From assembly GCF_030167905.1 (NCBI RefSeq), contig NZ_JARGNA010000005.1, positions 124,001 through 188,000 on the forward strand: 64,000 bases of DNA, read 5' to 3'. The notes under the pieces are model-generated. The model saw only the letters and a list, made by a program, of their open reading frames with translations, made no database searches and was not told where the DNA came from. Shown piece by piece: positions 1-9,588 of this stretch (positions are counted from its first letter, which is position 1; each line of letters opens with the position of its first letter). This DNA is from Flavobacterium terrisoli. GTDB taxonomy: Bacteria > Bacteroidota > Bacteroidia > Flavobacteriales > Flavobacteriaceae. The translations under genes and the position numbers were made by a program.

Positions 1-1001
1 TCTTTTAATTTACCCGCTGCAAATCCCATGGCTAACCACGCAAATAAATATCGGAAACCGATAATGCTGACTACAGCAATCCATTGAAACTGGAATGCTA
101 AAAGCACAATCGGCAGCAACAAAAACAACAATTGAGAAGCATAGAAGATGCTCAACTGGTTTCTGTCGAACATTTTATAATGCTTGGCAGTCGATACATG
201 ACGGCGTTTTTGGGTAAACCATTCTTTAAAGGAAGTTTTTGGTTCCGAATAGGTAAAGCTGTCCTGCATATAACAAACCGCAGTGTTGTCGGAGGTCGCA
301 GCTTGGTTGATAAACAAATCGTCATCTCCGGAACGCAATTTCATATGATCCATAAATCCTCTTACCTTGAAAAATTCCTCGCGTTTGTAAGCCATATTGC
401 GTCCTACGCCCATATACGGTTTCCCGATTTTGGCCCAGGCAAAAAATTGGGTTGCTGTCAATAAAGTTTCAAAGCGGATGATTTTATTCAAAAAGGAATT
501 GGCTATTTTTTCATATGCACCATAACCCAGAACAATGTTCTTCTGAGGCGTGAACTGGGCGCTCATATTGGCAATCCATTCTTTTGAGTTTGGATAACAA
601 TCGGCATCGGTGAACAATAGGTATTCATATTTGGCGGCTTTGATTCCAAGAGTTAAGGCGAATTTTTTATTACCCCAAAAGGCTTCGTTGTTTTCAACCT
701 TAACCAATTTGACATTGGAATACTGCTTTTCAAATTCTTCAAAAAGTTCCAAAGTGTTATCACTTGAAGCATCGTCAATCAAAACAATTTCAAAAGTATG
801 GTAGTTTTGTTCGGCCAAAAGCGGCACAAACTTTTTTACGTTTTCTTCTTCATTTTTGGCGCAAACAATTACTGAAATAGGGATTCTATTTGGCGTTGCC
901 GTTTGTGGTTTAGCAAATGAAAATTTGCCAAAAACTACAATATAATAGATGAATTGAACAACAACAACCGCAATGAACAGACAGAATAGAGTTAATAACA
1001 T
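1..1001 (-). CDS. Family 2 glycosyltransferase, membrane-anchored (C-terminus outside window)
   Basis: An open frame of 333 codons starts with ATG at 1001-999 and runs off the left edge, so the C-terminus is missing. The protein begins with a hydrophobic segment (about residues 2-24), then a GT-A fold: an ISVIVCAKNEEEN nucleotide-binding start, an LIDDASSD motif, an FTDAD (DxD-type metal site), a GDDDLFI acceptor motif and a QKRRH motif corresponding to QxxRW. More membrane segments follow near the window edge. This layout fits processive or lipid-linked polysaccharide glycosyltransferases of the inner membrane. The sugar and acceptor cannot be read from sequence. It is the last gene of the minus-strand block visible here. 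Confidence 0.88.
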   Translation of the reverse strand, partial: MLLTLFCLFIAVVVVQFIYYIVVFGKFSFAKPQTATPNRIPISVIVCAKNEEENVKKFVPLLAEQNYHTFEIVLIDDASSDNTLELFEEFEKQYSNVKLVKVENNEAFWGNKKFALTLGIKAAKYEYLLFTDADCYPNSKEWIANMSAQFTPQKNIVLGYGAYEKIANSFLNKIIRFETLLTATQFFAWAKIGKPYMGVGRNMAYKREEFFKVRGFMDHMKLRSGDDDLFINQAATSDNTAVCYMQDSFTYSEPKTSFKEWFTQKRRHVSTAKHYKMFDRNQLSIFYASQLLFLLLPIVLLAFQFQWIAVVSIIGFRYLFAWLAMGFAAGKLK

Positions 1002-1078
1002 AGGCTTTTTTCGACATTAAAAAGGATTGCAAATGTAGGTATTCTAACGCCAATAGTCAAGGGATTTTGAACAAATTC

Positions 1079-1690
1079 CTAACGGTTTTTTTTCATTTCT
1101 TCGGCTATGGCAATTGCCTGACTGTCATTGGTTTTTTCCAGTTCGGTGATGATGTTTTGGTAGTTTTTGTCATCGCGGTTTTGGGACAGCTTTTTCTTGG
1201 CTTCAATACCGGTAATTTCAATTTCGAAAGCAACAATGCCTCGGGCTTCGCGCATCGTTTTTTCGGATAGATTTTCGACACGAACGGGTTTTTCCGATTT
1301 GGCTTCGTATTTATCAACCAACTTTTTAAGCGAATTGACCGCTTGCTCATGATTGTAAAGCGTCACTTTCCCGTAAACATGAACAGCCAGGTAATTCCAC
1401 GTTGGCACATTTTCATGGTCATACCAGGAAGAGGAAATGTAGGTATGCACACCTTGAAAAATGGCCAGCACTTCGTCATTGGTTTTAAAACTTTCCGCCT
1501 GTGGATTGGCTTTGGAAATATGCCCGACCAAAATTTGTTTTCCGTCGGCATTGGTGTCTAAAATCAGCGGTGTATGCGTTGCCCACAATTTTCCATTGGT
1601 TTGATTGACCAAAATCGCAAAGCCGTTTTGATGCAGAAAGTTTTGAATGTCTTCCTGATTTTCGTTTTTATATAGTTCGGGTATATACAT
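1079..1690 (-). CDS. PaiB-type FMN-binding protein
   Basis: The 203-residue protein matches the PaiB family (FMN-binding split barrel, often annotated as negative transcriptional regulator) in length and motifs. It starts MYIPELYKNEN, and has the conserved ATHTPL and VGHISKANPQ segments, then a WYDHENVPTWNYLAVHVYG block typical of the family. In Bacillus PaiB was linked to repression of sporulation and protease genes, but biochemically most members are only known to bind flavin. It lies 2 bases downstream of a GNAT acetyltransferase; in Bacillus paiA (an acetyltransferase) and paiB are likewise neighbours, so the pair may be functionally linked. The role in this organism is inferred. Confidence 0.85.
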   Translation of the reverse strand: MYIPELYKNENQEDIQNFLHQNGFAILVNQTNGKLWATHTPLILDTNADGKQILVGHISKANPQAESFKTNDEVLAIFQGVHTYISSSWYDHENVPTWNYLAVHVYGKVTLYNHEQAVNSLKKLVDKYEAKSEKPVRVENLSEKTMREARGIVAFEIEITGIEAKKKLSQNRDDKNYQNIITELEKTNDSQAIAIAEEMKKNR

Positions 1691-1692
1691 CG

Positions 1693-2199
1693 TTATTTTT
1701 TATTTTCAATTTGGTATAAAACGCCGTCGTGTAAATGAAATTCAAATTTGCCGACGAATGTCATGCCTATTTTTTCTAATACTTTTATCGAACCAACATT
1801 CAGTTCCATGGCTCTTCCGACAATTTTGGAAAGCTGCAACTGATTAAAGCCATAATCAATGCAGGCTTTGGCTGTTTCGGTAGCGTAACCTTGGGTCCAA
1901 TATTTTCTGAAGAAACGAAAACCCAGGTCAACTTCATCCAAATCGGGTGAGTATTTCAAACCACACCAACCTAAAAACGCATCACTTTTTTTGTCAATCA
2001 CCATCCAACGACCATAACCGTATTGCTCATATTGGCTGTAATTTTCCAGAAATGATCTGGCTTCGGCTACTGTTGAGAAAGCTTTGTCACCGGTAAATTT
2101 GATAACTTCTGGGTCGGCATTTAAATCATAAAAATGTTGTGCATCACCAACGGATAATTCACGGAGGTAACAGCGTTCGGTTTCTATGATAGGTTTCAT
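1693..2199 (-). CDS. GNAT family N-acetyltransferase (RimJ/RimL-like)
   Basis: The 168-residue protein has the RimJ/RimL-type GNAT start (IIETERCYLRELSVGDA), the GWCGLKY strand, the EVDLGFRF strand and the acetyl-CoA-binding loop region YWTQGYATETAKA, followed by the C-terminal VLEKIGM motif. Members transfer acetyl from acetyl-CoA to amino groups of proteins or small molecules; the substrate is unknown here. It sits between the PhyH-like dioxygenase (4-base gap) and the PaiB-like gene (2-base gap), so the three are probably cotranscribed. Confidence 0.88.
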   Translation of the reverse strand: MKPIIETERCYLRELSVGDAQHFYDLNADPEVIKFTGDKAFSTVAEARSFLENYSQYEQYGYGRWMVIDKKSDAFLGWCGLKYSPDLDEVDLGFRFFRKYWTQGYATETAKACIDYGFNQLQLSKIVGRAMELNVGSIKVLEKIGMTFVGKFEFHLHDGVLYQIENKK

Positions 2200-2203
2200 T
2201 TTA

Positions 2204-2929
2204 TTAATTTAAAGTGCTGTATTCTGACCAATTGAGATTCTCTGGTAATGCCATATTTGAAAATTCAATATGAATTACTCTTCGTTTCTTATTGTTTTGC
2301 GTTCTGTTTGAACCATGTAAAAGTAATGGTTTCATCAACATTATGCCACCGGAATTTACACTGCAAATCGTTTCCTTTTCAAGGTTCCAATTGATGGTTT
2401 CCGGTCTGTAAATTGATTTGGCGTGTGATTTATCAATCACTTTCAAGGCACCATTATTTTCATCTGTATCATCTAAATGAATCCGGATAGTAAAAATATT
2501 TTCCAGAATGGCCAAAGTAGGTTGAACAGCAAACTGATTCTGTTTAACGGTCCACGGACCAAAACCTTCGGTTTCTGTTTTTTTATCGACAGAAATAGTT
2601 AAATCCTGATGATAAGCAACAAACCAATTTGATTTTTCGGGTTTATCAAAATAGATTGACTTTACTACAAAACAATTGTCACCGCCAACTTCCTCAATGA
2701 TTTTTTTCAAATTATTATTGAATAGAAGCGATTTGATTTCAGGGAATTCCTTAACGAATTGCCGAATGGCAAATAAGTCGTCTGTCTTTCTGAAAATAGG
2801 ATTTGATGTGTCTAAACCATTTATAAAATTAGCAATCGATTGAATTTCAGTTTCACTATAGACATTGTCGACTATTGAAAATCCTAATTCGTTTAATTCG
2901 GTTTTGACTTTATCAAGTATAGTTATCAT
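2204..2929 (-). CDS. Phytanoyl-CoA dioxygenase (PhyH) family protein
   Basis: A 241-residue Fe(II)/2-oxoglutarate-dependent oxygenase-like protein. The first metal ligands appear in the AYHQDLTISVD segment (HxD), and the distal histidine in LLLHGSNRTQN with the R that would bind 2-oxoglutarate. The LDDTDENNGALKVIDKSH block is the characteristic PhyH core. Such enzymes hydroxylate small molecules, and the substrate cannot be inferred. It lies 1 base downstream of the murB stop, hence probably read from the murB promoter. Confidence 0.88.
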   Translation of the reverse strand: MITILDKVKTELNELGFSIVDNVYSETEIQSIANFINGLDTSNPIFRKTDDLFAIRQFVKEFPEIKSLLFNNNLKKIIEEVGGDNCFVVKSIYFDKPEKSNWFVAYHQDLTISVDKKTETEGFGPWTVKQNQFAVQPTLAILENIFTIRIHLDDTDENNGALKVIDKSHAKSIYRPETINWNLEKETICSVNSGGIMLMKPLLLHGSNRTQNNKKRRVIHIEFSNMALPENLNWSEYSTLN

Positions 2930-2930
2930 C

Positions 2931-3947
2931 TTAAATCACATTCACTTCAGCTTCAATCGCGATGCCAAATTCTCTTAAAATGGTTGCCTGTATGTCTTTG
3001 GAAACCGCTAAAATTTCCTGTCCGGTGGCGTTGCCGTAATTCACCAAAACTAAGGCTTGATTCTTATGGATTCCCGCATCACCAAAACGTTTTCCTTTAA
3101 ATCCGGCGCGCTCAATCAGCCAGCCGGCCGGCACTTTGACTTCGGTTTCCGAAACCACATAATGCGGCATTTCGGGATGCAAAGCATGTGCTTTTTCATA
3201 TTGTGCTTTTGGGATAATCGGGTTTTTGAAAAAACTGCCGCTGTTGCCCAGTTCTTTTGGATCGGGTAATTTACTCTGGCGAATGGCAATCACGGCATTG
3301 GAAACATCTTTCAGCGTAGGCGTAACGACGTTTTGTTTTTCCAGTTCCTTGGTAATATCGCCATAGGATGTATTGATTTTATGATTGCGTTTGGTTAGTT
3401 TAAACACCACCGAAGTAATCACAAATTGGTCTTTGACTCCGTGTTTGAAAACACTTTCGCGGTAACCAAACTGGCAATCTTCTTTGCTGAAAGTTTTGAT
3501 ATTTTGCGTAGCAATATTCACCGCTTCACACGACACAAAAGTATCCTTGATTTCGGTACCGTAAGCACCGATATTCTGCACCGGTGTGGTTCCTACATTC
3601 CCCGGAATTAAGGACATGTTTTCCAATCCGCCAAAGTTTTGGTCAATCGTCCAAAGGACAAATTCGTGCCAGTTTTCTCCGGCCATGCTTTCTACCCAGA
3701 CAAAATCGTCATCTTCTTTCAATATTCTTCTGCCTTTTAAATCGATATGAATCACCAAGGCTTCTATATCTTGGGTTAACAACATATTGCTGCCGCCGCC
3801 AAGAATGAATTTTTTCTCGTTTGCGTTTTCCTGTAAAACAATTTTCAATTCTTCAACCGTGTGAACCGCTACAAATTGTCGGGCTTTGGCTTCGATACCA
3901 AAAGTATTGTATTTTTTTAGGGAGAAATTGGTTTGGATAGTCATCAT
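2931..3947 (-). CDS. murB: UDP-N-acetylenolpyruvoylglucosamine reductase
   Basis: MurB reduces UDP-GlcNAc-enolpyruvate to UDP-MurNAc with NADPH and FAD, the second committed step of peptidoglycan synthesis in the cytoplasm. The 338-residue protein begins with the family signature NFSLKKYNTFGIEAKA, has the FAD-binding ILGGGSNMLL loop, the PGNVGTTPVQNIGAYGTE segment, the YRESVFK motif and the catalytic-serine motif GNSGSFFKNP, with the C-terminal AGWLIERAGFKG block of type I MurB. The first of two adjacent ATGs is used; the second, one codon later, is equally possible. A -7-like promoter element lies 24 bases upstream. Confidence 0.97.
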   Translation of the reverse strand: MMTIQTNFSLKKYNTFGIEAKARQFVAVHTVEELKIVLQENANEKKFILGGGSNMLLTQDIEALVIHIDLKGRRILKEDDDFVWVESMAGENWHEFVLWTIDQNFGGLENMSLIPGNVGTTPVQNIGAYGTEIKDTFVSCEAVNIATQNIKTFSKEDCQFGYRESVFKHGVKDQFVITSVVFKLTKRNHKINTSYGDITKELEKQNVVTPTLKDVSNAVIAIRQSKLPDPKELGNSGSFFKNPIIPKAQYEKAHALHPEMPHYVVSETEVKVPAGWLIERAGFKGKRFGDAGIHKNQALVLVNYGNATGQEILAVSKDIQATILREFGIAIEAEVNVI

Positions 3948-3970
3948 TTAAAATTGGGCTTAATGGTTTA

Positions 3971-3978
3971 CAAAAGTA
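3971..3978 (-). promoter_or_regulatory. -7 element of murB promoter
   Basis: Read on the minus strand this is TACTTTTG, an exact match to the Bacteroidota -7 consensus TAnnTTTG. It lies 24 bases upstream of the murB start in the 41-base spacer after asnB. Confidence 0.5.
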
Positions 3979-3988
3979 AACAATCCTT

Positions 3989-5836
3989 TTAAATGAATTT
4001 GGTGTAGTAATGTTTTTGCCATTTGTGAAGCATAAATAAAGGCATCACATAAGGTAATATTTTGGTATTGCCTTTTCTGATTTCGGCTACCAATTTTTGA
4101 CCGTCAATGTTTTCCATAAACGGCATATTGAAAATATCGCTTTTGGCAAAATTTTCCAGTTCGTCATTAAACCTTGGGAATTTCAGCAGATAACTTCCCC
4201 AGGGCGCACTCAATCCAATCTTTCTGAAATCGATGATTTCCTGCGGCAGTTTGTTCTCCATCGTGGTTTTGAGGATGAATTTTCCTTTCTTTCCGGTAAA
4301 CATCCATTTGTCCTCCAAAGTGCCCAATCCGGCAACCAATCGCTGGTCTAAAAATGGCTCACGGCATTCGATGGAAGTTCCCATGGTACAACGATCATTT
4401 CGGTCTAACAGCGAACACAAATAAGTGTGTTGGTCAAAATAGAGTGCCTGGCGTTGCAAATTTTTCGGATACAATTCCTGTGCTTCCTTTAAAATCTGAT
4501 GGCGGTATTCGTTTTCCGGTTTTTTCTTGTTGCCGTAAAACAAGTTAATGTCTTCCGGATATACATTGGAGCCGTTAAAAATAACCAAATCCGCATCGCT
4601 GTTGATTTTTGAATAACGGAATAATTTATCGTAACGCGGTCTTTTATTAAAGGTTTCAAATTTGGAGATTTGTGAAATTACCTTTAGTAATGTTGGATTT
4701 TTCAAGGCTTTGTAACGAACATAGCCACCCATCAATTCATCGGCACCTTCACCGGAAAGCAGCACTTTTACTTTTGGCTTGGCCAATTTAGCAATAGCCA
4801 ACAAATGCGGTTCGTTGAGATGCATTAAAGGTTCGTCCTGAAAATAGGAAGTCTCAATTAAAGTTTGGTACAAATTATCATTCTCCAATTGGGTATGATT
4901 GAGAATATAATTATACTCTTCGGTTATTTTTTTGGCCAAATGGTATTCATTGTGTTCGGCTTCTGAAAAACTGATGTTGAATGTTTCTATATTCTTAAAG
5001 TCCTGATGGTACAAAGCTGACAGTATAGAACAGGAATCCAATCCACCGCTGAGTAAAACACCAACAGGAACATCACTCACCATGCGCAGTTTCACCGAGT
5101 CAAAGAAGGTTTCCTCAAACCATTTTTTCGGATTGACAATCGGGCTGTGGTTTTGAATTTGTTCTTTCAGATTCCACCATCTGGTAATACTGCTTTTTCC
5201 GTTTTCATCAATGACCATATAATGTCCCGGTAGCAGTTTTTTGATATGATTGTACAAAGTGTTTTCACCCGCTACAAAACGGTTGAAAATGTATTCTTCC
5301 ATACCGTTTTCCGAGATTTCCAATGGAACTCCGGCGCCAAAAATGGCTTTTTGTTCTGAAGCAAAGTATAAAGTGTTTTGATAAATCGAATAATACAAAG
5401 GTTTTACGCCCATTCTGTCACGGCAAAGCGTCAGTTTCTTTTCGACAGTATCCCAAATAGCAAAGGCAAACATGCCGTTCAGGCGATGCAGCATTTCCAT
5501 ACCGTACAATTCAAAAAGATAGAGCAATACTTCAGTGTCGGAACCCGATTTCAAAGTGATTCCTTTGCTTTTTAATTCGGGATAAAAAGATTGGTAATTG
5601 TAAATTTCACCATTGAAAACGATGATATACCGTCCGTTTTCAGAAATAAATGGTTGGTGACCGGCTGCAGAAGTATCAATAATAGATAATCGCCTGTGTC
5701 CTAAACCGATATTGTCGTTGAGGAAAATGCCTTTGTCATCCGGACCACGATGCTCGAGTAAATCGCGCATTTTTACCAATTGACTTTGATCAACCGGTTT
5801 GTAATCCAAATTTAAAATTCCATTTATGCCACACAT
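3989..5836 (-). CDS. asnB: Asparagine synthase (glutamine-hydrolysing)
   Basis: AsnB makes asparagine from aspartate, ATP and glutamine-derived ammonia. The N-terminal class II glutaminase domain starts MCGINGIL with the catalytic Cys2 and contains HRGPDD and FNGEIYN. The synthetase domain has the PP-loop SGGLDS at residues 263-268 and GEGADELMGGY. At 615 residues it is of normal length for the bacterial AsnB type. It follows a GT4 glycosyltransferase with only 4 bases between. AsnB homologues in polysaccharide clusters often amidate sugars or peptides rather than making free asparagine, so a modification role is an alternative. Confidence 0.95.
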   Translation of the reverse strand: MCGINGILNLDYKPVDQSQLVKMRDLLEHRGPDDKGIFLNDNIGLGHRRLSIIDTSAAGHQPFISENGRYIIVFNGEIYNYQSFYPELKSKGITLKSGSDTEVLLYLFELYGMEMLHRLNGMFAFAIWDTVEKKLTLCRDRMGVKPLYYSIYQNTLYFASEQKAIFGAGVPLEISENGMEEYIFNRFVAGENTLYNHIKKLLPGHYMVIDENGKSSITRWWNLKEQIQNHSPIVNPKKWFEETFFDSVKLRMVSDVPVGVLLSGGLDSCSILSALYHQDFKNIETFNISFSEAEHNEYHLAKKITEEYNYILNHTQLENDNLYQTLIETSYFQDEPLMHLNEPHLLAIAKLAKPKVKVLLSGEGADELMGGYVRYKALKNPTLLKVISQISKFETFNKRPRYDKLFRYSKINSDADLVIFNGSNVYPEDINLFYGNKKKPENEYRHQILKEAQELYPKNLQRQALYFDQHTYLCSLLDRNDRCTMGTSIECREPFLDQRLVAGLGTLEDKWMFTGKKGKFILKTTMENKLPQEIIDFRKIGLSAPWGSYLLKFPRFNDELENFAKSDIFNMPFMENIDGQKLVAEIRKGNTKILPYVMPLFMLHKWQKHYYTKFI

Positions 5837-5840
5837 ATAA

Positions 5841-6908
5841 CTATAGAGACGTTGATTTATCTGAGATTAAATCGTGATATTTGAGGGCAATTTTTTTCAT
5901 ATTGATTTCATAGTTGGCATTATCTTCTACAAATTTCCTGTTGGCTATAATTACCTTTTGGGTAAAATCTGTATTCTGAAAAGCCCACTCCAATTCTCCG
6001 GCTAAATTAAACTCATTTTCGAAAGTTGCAAGTATTCCGTTAACTTTTTGTTCTATCCAATGACGATTTCCGGGTAAATCACTTACAATTGGGAAACAGC
6101 CACAAGCCATAGCTTCAAAAAGTGATGCCGAAACGCCTTCAGTGGAAGGCATGCTGATGTAAAAATTAGACTTTTGCAAATAAGCCGGAATATCATTATT
6201 ATCAATCCTTCCGACAAAATCAACTTCGGTTGAGATGTTTAATGCTGCCGCCAGAGACTGTAATTTTTTCAATTCGATTCCATCACCGATAATCGTAAGA
6301 TTGAAAGGAATATTCTTTTGTTTGAGAAGCGCAAATGACTTTAAAATCAAATCGTGCTGGTATTCAGGATTAAGGGAACGGGTTACGATGGCATTGATTT
6401 TTTTGTTATCAGTCGCGTCGTTAAATTGAAAGAAATCCAGGTTGATGCCTTTGGGTAAAATCATCACCTTATTCATATCAACACCGCTTGCTTCCATATG
6501 ATCTGACATTACTTTTCCCCAGGCATGGATCAAATCGGCTTTGTCATAAGCATATTTTTGGATGATTTTTTTAAAGGGATAGGAAAGCGAATTCAAAGGC
6601 CACAAATCGGTAATGCCTTGTTGGGCAATCGCAATCGGTCTGATTCCGGATAAAGCTGCTAAACACCCATAACTGGTTGTGCGCTCGGCAATGACCATAT
6701 CGGCATTGAATTTTTTGGCTATGCTTTTTATCGTTAAAAAGGCTTTGGTCAGTTCGAGGATTCGAATAAGCCTGTAAAATCCATGACTTTTGGTTTGCAG
6801 TTCCCAGGAAACGATTTCAAAATCGCCAAAATCCCTGAGACCATTCATCCAAGTGACAGCATCAGCGCGGTAGGTTTCGCCCAAAAACAGTATTCTTTTT
6901 TTTGCCAT
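5841..6908 (-). CDS. Family 4 glycosyltransferase (GT-B fold)
   Basis: A 355-residue GT-B enzyme. The C-terminal half carries NAIVTRSLNPEYQHDL (start of the donor-binding domain), TIIGDG, VDFVGRI and the retaining E-x7-E motif in EGVSASLFEAMACG. The N-terminal half starts ILFLGETYRADAVTWMNGL. Family 4 enzymes use nucleotide sugars to build surface polysaccharides or lipopolysaccharide. It is tightly coupled to asnB (4 bases) and lies 6 bases downstream of a DUF2461 gene. The sugar and acceptor are not readable. Confidence 0.92.
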   Translation of the reverse strand: MAKKRILFLGETYRADAVTWMNGLRDFGDFEIVSWELQTKSHGFYRLIRILELTKAFLTIKSIAKKFNADMVIAERTTSYGCLAALSGIRPIAIAQQGITDLWPLNSLSYPFKKIIQKYAYDKADLIHAWGKVMSDHMEASGVDMNKVMILPKGINLDFFQFNDATDNKKINAIVTRSLNPEYQHDLILKSFALLKQKNIPFNLTIIGDGIELKKLQSLAAALNISTEVDFVGRIDNNDIPAYLQKSNFYISMPSTEGVSASLFEAMACGCFPIVSDLPGNRHWIEQKVNGILATFENEFNLAGELEWAFQNTDFTQKVIIANRKFVEDNANYEINMKKIALKYHDLISDKSTSL

Positions 6909-6914
6909 TTGGAG

Positions 6915-7589
6915 TTAGTCTTCGGTTTCCAGCGCTCTGTTTAAAAAATCATTTAAAGGTTTTAAAGCCATTAATTTTTGAGCTACTATTTTACTAAAAT
7001 CTTTGTCAGTAAAAAGTGCATCCTCAATTTTGTTGGATGCCGTAAAACTTTTCAGTTTTAAAAATTCAATAGCAGGGTGATTGGGTTCGAAATCTTTGGG
7101 TGCTTTTTTCAAAGTGTTATTTTCGTCACGAGTCATTGCTACAAACTCTTTTTTGAACGTTTTGTCGTTGACAATCGCGTCTAAATCATCATGGAAAAAG
7201 GCTATTTCTTTACGTATTTTTTTTAATTCTTCGGGTTCCGGACACCAAACGCCACCTGCGATAAAGGAATTCCCTTTTTCGAAGTGAACATAGTATCCCG
7301 GACTGTTTTTCCTGAATTTATTTTGGGTAAACCAAACACCCATATTGGTTTTATAAGGCGATTTGTCTTTGGAAAAACGGATGTCGCGATTGATTCGGAA
7401 TGTACAGTTTTTGACTTCCAATGGCTCTAAACTTTTATCCAATGGTTTCATTTCTGCCAAAAGCGAGGCAATGAAATTATGATAGTCCTTTTTATAGTTT
7501 TCATACCTTTTTTTATTGGCATGCATCCAATCAGTATTGTTATTGGCGATTAAATCTTCGAGAAACTGAAGTGCTTCTTTGGTTATCAT
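6915..7589 (-). CDS. DUF2461 family protein
   Basis: The 224-residue protein matches the DUF2461 (TIGR02453) family: an N-terminal LQFLEDLIANNNTDWMHANKKRYE helix block, the family motif FRINRDIRFSKDKSPYKTNMG and the GYYVHFEKGNSFIAGGVW strand. The family is widespread but has no established biochemical function. It lies 4 bases downstream of the rhodanese-thioredoxin gene and 6 bases upstream of the GT4 gene, so cotranscription is likely, but nothing links it to polysaccharide synthesis beyond position. Confidence 0.88.
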   Translation of the reverse strand: MITKEALQFLEDLIANNNTDWMHANKKRYENYKKDYHNFIASLLAEMKPLDKSLEPLEVKNCTFRINRDIRFSKDKSPYKTNMGVWFTQNKFRKNSPGYYVHFEKGNSFIAGGVWCPEPEELKKIRKEIAFFHDDLDAIVNDKTFKKEFVAMTRDENNTLKKAPKDFEPNHPAIEFLKLKSFTASNKIEDALFTDKDFSKIVAQKLMALKPLNDFLNRALETED

Positions 7590-7593
7590 AATG

Positions 7594-8289
7594 CTACAGG
7601 TGTTTTCTTAATTCTTCTTCCGAGATATAGCCCAAATTGCGCCAAACTTCTTTCCCTTTTTCATATACGATGATTACCGGCAAACTGTCTAATTTCATTT
7701 GCTTTACTAAGGTTTTATTCTCATCGGCATCGAGTTGGACAATCTTAATTTGGTCTTTCATTTCGGTTTGAAGCTTTACAATATAAGGCTTCATTTTTTT
7801 ACAGGGTTCACACCATTTGGCACCGAAATCAATCATAACCTTATCACTGGATTGCAATAATTCGTTGTATTCCTGATCGCACATGCCAATGATTTTGTCA
7901 TCTGGTTTGTTTTCTCCTGAAGCGTTCCATTTCATGATACCGCCATCCAGATTGTAAATTTCCGTAAAACCGAGTTCGGCTAATTTATTAGCGGCTTTGG
8001 CACCACGGCCACCAATTTTGCAATACACAAAAACCGGCTTGGATTTGTCCAATTGATTGGCTTTGTCCACAAAATTATCACCATTCCAATCCACGTTAAC
8101 AGCATTGTCAATATGGCCGTCGCTGAATTCTTCTGGTGTTCTGACGTCTAATAATTGCGCATTAGTAGTGGCGTGAAGTTTCTCTGCAAAGACTTTTACA
8201 TCAACGGTTTTTACTTCTTTTGCAGGTTGTCCCTGACAACTTAAGAATAAGAAACTCAATAATAGCAGGGGAAATAATCTGGATTGCAT
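7594..8289 (-). CDS. Lipoprotein with rhodanese and thioredoxin domains
   Basis: The 231-residue protein has a lipoprotein signal with lipobox LFLSC (Cys18), so it should be anchored in an envelope membrane facing the periplasm. A rhodanese domain follows (about 30-125; LLDVRTPEEFSDGHI and active-site CKIGGRG with Cys90), then a thioredoxin domain (about 138-231) with the WCEPC redox site (Cys160, Cys163) and the cis-Pro segment LDSLPVII. Both catalytic centres look intact. The combination suggests sulfur or thiol transfer in the periplasm, with thioredoxin reducing persulfide or disulfide on a partner. Substrate is unknown. Confidence 0.9.
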   Translation of the reverse strand: MQSRLFPLLLLSFLFLSCQGQPAKEVKTVDVKVFAEKLHATTNAQLLDVRTPEEFSDGHIDNAVNVDWNGDNFVDKANQLDKSKPVFVYCKIGGRGAKAANKLAELGFTEIYNLDGGIMKWNASGENKPDDKIIGMCDQEYNELLQSSDKVMIDFGAKWCEPCKKMKPYIVKLQTEMKDQIKIVQLDADENKTLVKQMKLDSLPVIIVYEKGKEVWRNLGYISEEELRKHL

Positions 8290-8329
8290 ATCTTTTGGAT
8301 TTTTAGCTAAATTACAAAATAGAATAACA

Positions 8330-9409
8330 TTACAAATTAAATATTTTGTAGCTCTGATGTGTTGTTTTTACTATGTTTTCCGTGCGTTCCGGATGGGTGT
8401 CTGTGATAAATAATTGACCGAATTCTTCGTTGTTAACCATTTCGACAATCTTGCTGACACGAAATTCATCGAGCTTATCAAAAATATCATCAAAAAGCAG
8501 AATTGGTTTTTCACCGCTTTGTTTTTTGACAAAATCGAACTGTGCCAATTTCAACGCAATCAAAAAGGATTTCTGTTGGCCTTGGGAGCCAAACTTCTTA
8601 ATCGGGTGATGGTCAATTTCAAACGACAAATCATCTTTATGAACACCAACCGAAGTATATTGCAATGCTCTGTCCTTACTCAGGTTTTCTTCCAACAGGG
8701 CTAAAGTGTCTTTTTCAAACAGATCACTTTGATATACCAATTGCACCGTTTCGGCGGAGTTGGTAATATCCTGATGGTATTTGTTGAAAATCGGAATGAA
8801 TTCAGAAAGGAATTTTTGCCTTTTGTCAAAAATCGAATTCCCCAGATGGTGCAGTTGCTCATTATAAATGCCTAACGTGTCTTTTTCGAAGACATGATTC
8901 AGCGCAAAATATTTCAGTAAGGCATTGCGCTGACTGATGATTTTTTGGTATTGGATGAGTTGCTGTAAATAGGTGTTGTCCAACTGCGAAATTACACTGT
9001 CCATAAATTTACGGCGCGTTTCACTGCCTTCAATGATTAAATCCCGGTCGGCAGGGGAAATAATGACCAAAGGAATAAACCCGATGTGGTCTGAGAATTT
9101 TTCGTAGAGTTTACCGTTGCGCTTCAGCATTTTCTTTTGACCTTTCTTTAGGCTGCAGAGAATTTGCTCGGAGCGGTCATTTTTTTCGAATTCGCCATCC
9201 ACTACAAAAAACTCTTCGCCGTGCTTGATGTTTTGCACCGCCAACGGATTGAAATAACTTTTCCCGTTGGCCAAATGGTAAATAGCATCAAGTATATTGG
9301 TTTTTCCAATACCGTTTTTACCCACGAAACAATTGATTTTGGCATCAAATTCGAAGGTGGTATCTGAAAAATTTTTGTAATTGAGTATTGAAATTCGCTT
9401 TAAAAACAA
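8330..9409 (-). CDS. recF: DNA replication and repair protein RecF
   Basis: RecF is an SMC-like ATPase that helps load RecA at single-stranded gaps. The 359-residue protein starts [13 protein letters not shown], carries Walker [10 protein letters not shown] (about residues 30-38), the [13 protein letters not shown] segment, the signature [17 protein letters not shown] and a Walker [13 protein letters not shown]. Length is normal. It is divergent from the plus-strand TPR gene at 9589, with a 179-base spacer. Unlike enterobacteria it is not beside dnaA or dnaN in this window. Confidence 0.97.
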   Translation of the reverse strand: MFLKRISILNYKNFSDTTFEFDAKINCFVGKNGIGKTNILDAIYHLANGKSYFNPLAVQNIKHGEEFFVVDGEFEKNDRSEQILCSLKKGQKKMLKRNGKLYEKFSDHIGFIPLVIISPADRDLIIEGSETRRKFMDSVISQLDNTYLQQLIQYQKIISQRNALLKYFALNHVFEKDTLGIYNEQLHHLGNSIFDKRQKFLSEFIPIFNKYHQDITNSAETVQLVYQSDLFEKDTLALLEENLSKDRALQYTSVGVHKDDLSFEIDHHPIKKFGSQGQQKSFLIALKLAQFDFVKKQSGEKPILLFDDIFDKLDEFRVSKIVEMVNNEEFGQLFITDTHPERTENIVKTTHQSYKIFNL

Positions 9410-9559
9410 TTTGGTTTTTGTTTGAAATTAGTGTCTAAACTCCTTATTTATAAGAGTAAAAGGTTAATTTATTGCAGTTATTCCCAACCCTTAAAGTAAA
9501 GAGGTGCAAAATATTCAAAAATATCGACAAAAATAGCTTTTAAATATGAATAAAAATTT

Positions 9560-9567
9560 TATTTTTG
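9560..9567 (+). promoter_or_regulatory. -7 element for the YfgM-like gene
   Basis: TATTTTTG is an exact TAnnTTTG match, 21 bases upstream of the ATG at 9589, in the spacer divergent with recF. Confidence 0.5.
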
Positions 9568-9588
9568 CGCACACTAAATTAAAAATAG

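Noticed and set aside
132..464. 110-codon plus-strand frame
   Set aside because: Antisense to the family 2 glycosyltransferase, which has clear motifs.
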